11,490 bases of DNA from JASFUX01 sp050050115. Its GTDB lineage: Bacteria; Pseudomonadota; Alphaproteobacteria; Caulobacterales; Maricaulaceae. Positions 7,233-11,490 of this stretch are shown piece after piece (the first letter of the stretch is position 1; every line of letters begins with the position of its first letter). Both the position numbers and the translations under genes were made by a program. The stretch covers positions 1 to 11,490 of the forward strand of contig JASFUX010000100.1 of NCBI GenBank assembly GCA_050050115.1, read 5' to 3'. The notes beneath the pieces were generated by a model. That model made no database searches. It was not told where the DNA came from and was given only the letters and a program-made list of their open reading frames with translations.

Positions 7233-7856
7233 CTACTGCAGGAAGTAGCGGACGAACTCGACGATCGGCCGTCGGATCAGCATGCCGCCTTCTTCGACGG
7301 TCAGGCAGATGCAGTCGGCGTCATCGTCCACGCGGGGCTGGTGCTCGATCTCTGGATCGGCGATCGCCACGTCGCCGACGTCGAACCGGCCGGTCTCGTC
7401 CTCATAGCCGCCCGAAAGCACGAGGGTCAGCTCCATGCCCTTGTGGGTGTGCCGCGGGATCGCGCGGCCGGCCTTGAGGCTGACGAGCCGCGTCAGGCAA
7501 TCCGGCGTCGTAAACTCGGGAATGGCCGCATAGCGCATGCCTGGAATAAGCGTGCGCCATTTGTCCGCAGTCAGCGTTCCGCCAAAGAAATCGCGCAACG
7601 CCGCCGGCCGCCCGTCGCCCGCGGCGGGGAGCGGCGAACCGCTCTCCTGGTCGATTCGCTCCAGGACGCGTTCAAGCGCACCTTCCTCCGGGGCCGCAGC
7701 GTCAGACCTGGACAGGAGCGCGCCGCCGACCGCATCGAGATCGGCGAGGCTGGCGCGCACGTCCGGGCGCAACCCGGCCTGAGTCGCCACCAAAAGCGAA
7801 GCTGCAGGGCTCAAGGCCCCGGCGGCGAACTCGACGAGGAGATCTTCGTGCTGCAC
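7233..7856 (-). CDS. ChrR-like anti-sigma/cupin protein lacking the zinc ligands of the anti-sigma domain
   Basis: This 207-residue homologue of ChrR, the zinc anti-sigma factor that restrains RpoE until singlet oxygen appears, has two parts. The N-terminal helical region (about 1-70) includes FAAGALSPAASLLVATQAG and AVGGALL, as in ChrR. The C-terminal cupin has HTHKGMELTLVLSGGYEDE. Cupin metal ligands align exactly with those I recall for Rhodobacter ChrR: His136, His138, Glu142 and His172 (141, 143, 147, 177 there). The Cys182/Cys184 pair also matches. The same offset places Gln26, Arg30 and Val33 where ChrR has His31, Cys35 and Cys38. The His6 position falls on the start codon, so the anti-sigma zinc site is absent. 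The GTG at 7856 has GAGG 6 nt upstream. A TTG at 7877 lies almost at the predicted transcript start and is less likely. No sigma gene adjoins it, so anti-sigma activity is uncertain. Confidence 0.85.
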   Translation of the reverse strand: MQHEDLLVEFAAGALSPAASLLVATQAGLRPDVRASLADLDAVGGALLSRSDAAAPEEGALERVLERIDQESGSPLPAAGDGRPAALRDFFGGTLTADKWRTLIPGMRYAAIPEFTTPDCLTRLVSLKAGRAIPRHTHKGMELTLVLSGGYEDETGRFDVGDVAIADPEIEHQPRVDDDADCICLTVEEGGMLIRRPIVEFVRYFLQ

Positions 7857-7862
7857 GACGCG

Positions 7863-7866
7863 CCTC
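7863..7866 (-). promoter_or_regulatory. Shine-Dalgarno site selecting the GTG start of the ChrR-like gene
   Basis: On the minus strand GAGG lies 6 nt before the GTG at 7856. This favours that codon over the upstream TTG at 7877 and gives a protein whose numbering runs exactly five behind Rhodobacter ChrR. Confidence 0.55.
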
Positions 7867-7890
7867 GCGAAAACCAAGCTTTGACGCTGG

Positions 7891-7919
7891 TTCTACGTCT
7901 CAATCGCGCGCTCGGATCA
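7891..7919 (-). promoter_or_regulatory. Candidate RpoE/ECF11-type promoter of the ChrR-like operon
   Basis: Read on the minus strand, TGATCC (7919 to 7914) is followed after exactly 18 bp by TAGAA (7895 to 7891). This resembles the RpoE promoter known from Rhodobacter sphaeroides (TGATCC, 17-18 bp, TAAGA-like). The -10 match is partial. The predicted transcript start near 7884 leaves a leader of about 28 nt to the GTG at 7856. TGATCC also occurs several times inside genes, so the call rests on spacing, the -10 element and position. Confidence 0.55.
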
Positions 7920-7973
7920 GTCAAGCGCCCTTTCCCGGATCATGCGCTTCCGCCCTATTGCGTCTACCGGGCG

Positions 7974-8002
7974 TTGCCGCACGGGCAAACGCTCACTAGG
8001 TT
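7974..8002 (+). promoter_or_regulatory. Candidate sigma-70-type promoter of the cysK operon
   Basis: TTGCCG (7974-7979) and TAGGTT (7997-8002) are separated by 17 bp. The start would be near 8009, followed by GAGGAG (8017-8022) 7 nt before the ATG at 8030. An imperfect inverted repeat (7971-7992) overlaps the -35 box. Confidence 0.4.
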
Positions 8003-8029
8003 CTGTGCCGATTTTCGAGGAGCGCCTCC

Positions 8030-9031
8030 ATGCCGATCGCCAAATCCGTCATCGACCTCATCGGCAATACGCCGCTCTTGCGCCTGCGGGCGGCGAGCGA
8101 AGCAACCGGCTGCGAGATTCTCGGCAAGTGCGAGTTCCTCAATCCCGGCCAATCGGTGAAGGACCGGGCCGCGCTCGGCATCATCCGTCACGCTGAGGAG
8201 ATCGGCGAGCTCAAGCCCGGCGGCCTTATCGTGGAGGGCACCGCAGGCAACACGGGGATCGGCCTGGCGGTCGTGGGCAACGCTCTCGGCTATCGCACCA
8301 CGATCATTTGCCCGCGAACGCAGAGCGAAGAGAAGAAGGACGCGATCCGCGTTCTCGGCGCCGAGCTCATCGAGGTCGACGCCGTCCCCTACACTGAGCC
8401 CGGCAACTACATCCACGCCTCTCAGCGCATCGCCGAAGAGCGCGCCAAGACCGAGCCCAACGGCGTGCTCTGGGCCAATCAGTTCGACAACGTCGCCAAC
8501 CGGGACGCGCACTACCGCACGACGGGTCCGGAGATCTGGGAGCAGACTGACGGCAAGGTCGACGGTTTCATCTGCGCGGTCGGCTCGGGCGGCACGCTCG
8601 GCGGCATCGCCATGGCGCTCAGAGAGCGCAAGGCGGACGTGAAGATCGGTCTCGCCGATCCGATGGGGGCCAAGCTCTACCACTGGTACGCCCACGGCGA
8701 GCTCAAAGCCGAAGGCAACTCGATCACGGAAGGCATCGGCCAGGGACGGATCACTGCGAACCTCGAAGGACTCGAGGTGGACCTGCCCTACATGGTCCCG
8801 GACGCCGAAGCGCTCGAAGTGCTCTTCAAGCTGAGCATCGAAGAGGGACTCGCGCTCGGCGGATCGTCGGGCATCAATATCGCCGGCGCGATTCGCATGG
8901 CCAAGGACCTGGGTCCCGGCAGCACGATCGTGACGGTGCTGTGCGACTACGGCAATCGCTACCAGTCAAAGCTGTTCGACGCCGGCTTCCTGCGCTCGAA
9001 GGGCTTGCCGATTCCGCCCTGGACGACATGA
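8030..9031 (+). CDS. cysK: Cysteine synthase (O-acetylserine sulfhydrylase family)
   Basis: This 333-residue PLP enzyme of the cysteine synthase family makes cysteine from O-acetylserine and sulfide in the cytoplasm. DLIGNTPLLRLR starts the fold and NPGQSVKDRAA carries the PLP lysine, Lys44. The substrate loop is EGTAGNTGIGLA (69-80), where classical CysK has TSGNT. The phosphate-binding GSGGTLGG is at 185-192. GLALGGSSGINIAGA near the C terminus includes the Ser that contacts the PLP pyridine nitrogen. The TAGNT form, as I recall, marks a subgroup that also includes fungal cysteine synthases, so the substrate could differ from classical O-acetylserine. GAGGAG lies 7 nt before the ATG. The stop overlaps the next start as ATGA. 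It heads a three-gene sulfur operon. Cystathionine beta-synthase is less likely, because the protein is short and has no CBS domains. Confidence 0.9.
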   Translation: MPIAKSVIDLIGNTPLLRLRAASEATGCEILGKCEFLNPGQSVKDRAALGIIRHAEEIGELKPGGLIVEGTAGNTGIGLAVVGNALGYRTTIICPRTQSEEKKDAIRVLGAELIEVDAVPYTEPGNYIHASQRIAEERAKTEPNGVLWANQFDNVANRDAHYRTTGPEIWEQTDGKVDGFICAVGSGGTLGGIAMALRERKADVKIGLADPMGAKLYHWYAHGELKAEGNSITEGIGQGRITANLEGLEVDLPYMVPDAEALEVLFKLSIEEGLALGGSSGINIAGAIRMAKDLGPGSTIVTVLCDYGNRYQSKLFDAGFLRSKGLPIPPWTT

Positions 9032-9885
9032 CCGCGCCCGAACCGCTGATCTCCGCTGAAGCGCTCAAGGAACTGCACGGGCGCGAAGACGTCGTCATAT
9101 TGGACGCTAGCTGGACCTACGACGGCGGGCCGGCGCCGCGGGTCGAGGGCGCCATCCCCGGTGCCGTGCGCTTCAACATCGACGAGGTGAGCGACCAGGC
9201 GTCGAGCTTGCCGCACATGCTCCCCTCCCCCGCGGCGTTCGAGCAGCATGCGCGCGCGATCGGGATCGGCGACAGCTCGCAGATCATCGTCTACGACCGC
9301 ATCGGTCTTTTCTCCGCGCCGCGCGTCTGGTGGATGTTCCTGGCGATGGGCGCGCGCAACGTTCGCGTGCTCGACGGCGGCCTGCCTGCCTGGATCGACG
9401 CCGACGGCGCGCTGACGGACCGGCCCGCCGCGATGACCGGCAACGCACCAGGCGACTTCGTCGCACGCTTCGACGCAACCCGCGCCGCCAGCGCGGATGA
9501 CGTCGCGCACGCGCGCTCCGGCGCTTGCGCGCAATTGCTCGATGTGCGCTCGGCGGCGCGCTTCTCAGGCGCCGAACCCGAACCGCGGCCGGGCTTGCGC
9601 GCCGGTCATATCCTGGGGGCCCTCAATGCACCCTGGACAGAATTGCTCACGACGTCTCAACACCTCAAGCCCGCTACCGAGCTGCGCGAACGCCTCAGCA
9701 TCGCAGGGGTGGCGTTTGATCAGCCGGTGATCTTAACCTGCGGCTCGGGCGTCACGGCGTGCATCGGCGCGCTGGCGCTTGAGGCGCTCGGCCATGGCGA
9801 CTGGTCCGTCTACGACGGCTCTTGGGCGGAATGGGGCGGCGATCCCGCGCGTCCAATCGAAACTGTCGCGGCGGGTGTGTCATGA
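9028..9885 (+). CDS. sseA: 3-mercaptopyruvate sulfurtransferase (tandem rhodanese domains)
   Basis: This 285-residue protein, close to the length of E. coli SseA, carries two rhodanese domains and moves sulfur from 3-mercaptopyruvate to thiol acceptors or cyanide. The N-terminal domain has VILDASWTYDGG, then GAIPGAVRFNIDEVSD and a MLPS segment, as in this family. The inactive-domain turn DRIGLFSAPRVWWMF and DGGLPAWIDADG follow. The C-terminal domain has LLDVRSAARFSG, GHILGALNAPW and the active loop CGSGVTA with catalytic Cys238. The CGSGVTA loop, as opposed to CRKGVTA, points to mercaptopyruvate rather than thiosulfate as donor. The start overlaps the cysK stop and the end overlaps the next start, both as ATGA, so the three genes are almost certainly coupled. 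Within the operon it probably handles sulfur released from excess cysteine. Confidence 0.92.
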   Translation: MTAPEPLISAEALKELHGREDVVILDASWTYDGGPAPRVEGAIPGAVRFNIDEVSDQASSLPHMLPSPAAFEQHARAIGIGDSSQIIVYDRIGLFSAPRVWWMFLAMGARNVRVLDGGLPAWIDADGALTDRPAAMTGNAPGDFVARFDATRAASADDVAHARSGACAQLLDVRSAARFSGAEPEPRPGLRAGHILGALNAPWTELLTTSQHLKPATELRERLSIAGVAFDQPVILTCGSGVTACIGALALEALGHGDWSVYDGSWAEWGGDPARPIETVAAGVS

Positions 9886-11003
9886 GCGGCAAGCGGCCGT
9901 TCCGACGCACGGCGAACCCGCCGATCGAGCGCGGCTCGACCGTGCTGATCGAGCGCGCTGAGGACCTCTACCGCACCGACATCCAGACCTATGGCCGGGT
10001 CGGGCTCGCCGCGCAGGACGCGTTGCGCGAGGAGATCATGGCGCGCACGGGCGCGGCGGCGTGCACGCTGGTCTCCACCGGCCTGCAGGCTTGCACGCTC
10101 GCGCTCCTGTCACTGACGAAGTCCGGCGATCACGTTCTGGCTCCGGACTCCGTTTACGGTCCGACGCGGCGCTTTTGCGAAAACATGCTCTCGCGCCTCG
10201 GCGCCGAGGTTGAGTTCTACAAGCCCCGCATTGGCGGCGACATCGCCAAGCTGATCCGTAAGAACACGTCGATCATCTACCTGGAGTCTCCGGGCTCGCT
10301 CACACTCGACGTCCAGGATGTTCCGGCAATCGTCGAGCGCGCGCGGGCAGCCGGCATCGTCTCGATCATCGACGACACCTGGGGCGGAATGAGCCGCTTC
10401 GCGCCGCTGAAACTCGGCGTCGACGTGGCCGTTCACGCCGCGACGAAGTATCCCTCAGGGGGCTCGGACGTCTTCCTCGGCTCGATATCCTCGCGCGAGG
10501 CCAAGATGGGCGCGGACATCGCCGCCTACGCCAAGACGTTCGGCGCCGGCGTTTCGCCGGAGGACGCCTACCTCGTCTTGCGCAGCATGCATTCGCTCGA
10601 AGCCCGCCTCGCCCAGCACGAGGCCTCCGCCCATGCCGTCGCTCAATGGCTCTCCGAGCGCGCCGAGGTACGGCGGGTCATCTTCCCCGGCCGGGAGGAT
10701 CATCCGGACCATGCGATTTGGTCGCGCGATTTCACCGGCTCGACGGGCCTGCTGGCCGCGGTCTTCGCCGAAAAAACCGAGGCGAAGATCAACGCGTTTT
10801 TGAACGCGCTCGAAGTCTTTGGCCTCGGGTTTTCGTTCGGCGGCTTTGAAAGCCTGGCGCTGTGGAGCGACCCGCAGCTGCGCCGCAATCACGCCGACTG
10901 GAGCGGCGAAGGCGCGCTGATGCGCTTTTCCATCGGCCTGGAGCCGGTGGACGAGCTGACGGCGGACTTGGAGCGCGGGTTCAAGGCGATGACGGCGGCG
11001 TAG
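9882..11003 (+). CDS. metC: Cystathionine beta-lyase-like PLP enzyme (Cys/Met metabolism family)
   Basis: This 373-residue fold-type I PLP enzyme of the Cys/Met metabolism family probably cleaves cystathionine to homocysteine, pyruvate and ammonia. The PLP lysine is Lys189 in HAATKYPSGGSD. TYGRVG (Tyr37, Arg39) matches the cofactor-phosphate pair supplied across the dimer. Tyr92 in SVYGPT stacks on PLP, IIYLESPGSLTLDVQDVPAI is typical of beta-lyases, and Asp164 starts DDTWGG. Some positions differ from the classical enzyme: DDTWGG for DNTWAT, GGSDV for GHSDV, and Phe319 where E. coli MetC has Trp340. The ATG at 9882 overlaps the sseA stop. It closes the operon and faces tRNA-Arg. A related activity such as cysteine desulfhydrase or another C-S lyase is possible, so the symbol is tentative. 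Confidence 0.82.
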   Translation: MSGKRPFRRTANPPIERGSTVLIERAEDLYRTDIQTYGRVGLAAQDALREEIMARTGAAACTLVSTGLQACTLALLSLTKSGDHVLAPDSVYGPTRRFCENMLSRLGAEVEFYKPRIGGDIAKLIRKNTSIIYLESPGSLTLDVQDVPAIVERARAAGIVSIIDDTWGGMSRFAPLKLGVDVAVHAATKYPSGGSDVFLGSISSREAKMGADIAAYAKTFGAGVSPEDAYLVLRSMHSLEARLAQHEASAHAVAQWLSERAEVRRVIFPGREDHPDHAIWSRDFTGSTGLLAAVFAEKTEAKINAFLNALEVFGLGFSFGGFESLALWSDPQLRRNHADWSGEGALMRFSIGLEPVDELTADLERGFKAMTAA

Positions 11004-11046
11004 CGGTCGGGCTCTGTCGGGCCGCTGGAAGCTCGAGGAGCGTCAG

Positions 11047-11123
11047 TGGCGTCCCCGGCAGGACTTGAACCTGCAACCGGCCGCTTAGAAGGCGGCTGCT
11101 CTATCCAGTTGAGCTACGGGGAC
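11047..11123 (-). tRNA. tRNA-Arg (anticodon TCT)
   Basis: Read on the minus strand this is a complete cloverleaf. The acceptor arms GTCCCCG and CGGGGAC pair over all 7 positions. The D stem is GCTC/GAGC, and the anticodon stem GCCGC/GCGGC encloses the loop CTTCTAA with anticodon TCT. The T arm is GCAGG TTCAAGT CCTGC. The discriminator is G and CCA is encoded in the DNA. It reads AGA codons, which are rare in GC-rich genomes like this. It lies convergent to the metC-like gene and downstream of the complex I subunit gene. Confidence 0.97.
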
Positions 11124-11154
11124 AGCGCCGGCGGGCTGATGCGCCTTGAACGGT

Positions 11155-11160
11155 GCTATA
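11155..11160 (-). promoter_or_regulatory. Possible -10 element for tRNA-Arg
   Basis: TATAGC on the minus strand lies about 31 bp upstream of the mature tRNA 5' end. No good -35 box is seen at 16-18 bp, so the tRNA could instead be read through from the upstream gene. Confidence 0.25.
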
Positions 11161-11205
11161 GTCGAAATCGTCCCGCGCCTCTAGACGAGCCGCCGCCGCG
11201 CGCCC

Positions 11206-11490
11206 CTAGTGCGTCCAGGGCTGCTTGCGGTCGAACGCGAAGTTGTCGGCGTAGGCCTTCGGCTTGCGCTTGCGCTCCTTGGGCTCGACGACGCGATGGG
11301 GAATGTTGTTCGCCTTGGCGTAGGCCACGGCGGCCTCGCGCGTATCGAACTTCAGCCTGATCTGCTGGCGCATGTCGGCCGAACTCGTCCAACCCATCAG
11401 CGGCTCGATCTTACGCGCCAGCTCGGGCTCGAACTCGAGCACCCAGTTCTTCGTCTTCGCCTGGCCTGACTGCATGGCGGTCTTCGACGG
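11206..11490 (-). CDS. Complex I accessory subunit, NDUFS4-like (ETC complex I subunit; 5' end outside window)
   Basis: This small protein of the ETC complex I subunit family (PF04800) is homologous to mitochondrial NDUFS4, an accessory subunit on the peripheral arm of NADH:quinone oxidoreductase. Paracoccus complex I is known to contain such a subunit. NWVLEFEPELARKIEPLMGW is followed by a Ser/Ala-Asp-Met segment, IRLKFDTREAAVAYAKANNIP, and the hallmark C terminus YADNFAFDRKQPWTH. An ATG at 11475 looks like a start, but the frame stays open to the window edge, and the residues before it (PSKTA) match the conserved N-terminal segment of the family (RPAKTAMQSG). The true start is therefore beyond 11490, by perhaps 5-10 codons. 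It lies upstream of tRNA-Arg on the same strand with an 82-bp gap. Confidence 0.92.
   Translation of the reverse strand, partial: PSKTAMQSGQAKTKNWVLEFEPELARKIEPLMGWTSSADMRQQIRLKFDTREAAVAYAKANNIPHRVVEPKERKRKPKAYADNFAFDRKQPWTH

Noticed and set aside
7173..8159. 328-codon open frame on the plus strand across the ChrR-like gene and into cysK
   Set aside because: It covers the antisense of two well-supported genes and the promoter region between them, and its product shows no family motif.
11002..11046. Bidirectional terminator between the metC-like gene and tRNA-Arg
   Set aside because: AGCGG (11002-11006) and CCGCT (11022-11026) pair weakly around a 15-nt loop, and no T-run follows on either strand.
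11206..11475. NDUFS4-like gene as a complete 89-residue protein starting at 11475
   Set aside because: The frame stays open to the window end and the codons before the ATG (PSKTA) match the conserved family N terminus, so the start lies outside the window.

Overview
The window is GC-rich, densely packed bacterial chromosome with short intergenic gaps and three ATGA stop/start overlaps. It looks alphaproteobacterial. It carries an NDUFS4-type complex I accessory subunit, a family shared by mitochondria and alphaproteobacteria, a recG-DUF502 neighbourhood, a DUF6134 protein, and a ChrR-type anti-sigma/cupin protein close to a fatty-acid modification operon. I see no phage genes, transposase, CRISPR array, toxin pair or integron. 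No gap between genes exceeds about 175 bp. This reads as core chromosome with a few unusual members.

Layout. (1) 1-1571: the 3' part of recG (+) meets a DUF502 membrane protein gene (-) tail to tail. (2) 1572-1703: a divergent intergenic region with a perfect 8-bp inverted repeat. (3) 1704-2933: an N-terminally anchored DUF3089 alpha/beta-hydrolase-like protein that appears to have lost its nucleophile and other catalytic positions. (4) 2934-3039: a gap holding two mutually exclusive stem-loops. (5) 3040-6546: an operon for an FAD oxidoreductase (COG2907 type), a DUF1365 protein and a cyclopropane-fatty-acid-synthase-like methyltransferase. This is a known conserved trio for modifying unsaturated membrane fatty acids. 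(6) 6554-7856 (-): a secreted DUF6134 protein and, upstream in the same operon, a ChrR-like protein. A candidate ECF-sigma promoter (TGATCC, 18 bp, TAGAA) precedes it. (7) 8030-11003 (+): a translationally coupled sulfur operon of cysteine synthase, mercaptopyruvate sulfurtransferase (sseA) and a cystathionine beta-lyase-like PLP enzyme. (8) 11047-11490 (-): tRNA-Arg(TCT) and the 5'-truncated NDUFS4-like gene.

How it fits together. In Rhodobacter the RpoE-ChrR pair controls the singlet-oxygen response, and its regulon includes cfa-family lipid genes. Here a ChrR homologue faces the lipid operon across a 7-bp gap, suggesting a membrane-oxidation defence locus. The local version is odd in two ways. 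The ChrR protein keeps every metal-binding residue of its cupin sensor domain but none of the zinc ligands of its sigma-binding domain. No sigma factor gene is present in the window. The methyltransferase also differs from Escherichia coli Cfa at two bicarbonate-pocket positions, so it may make a methylated or furan-type product instead of a cyclopropane ring. The strongest leads are these two proteins, the ECF-type promoter, and the apparently inactive DUF3089 protein.
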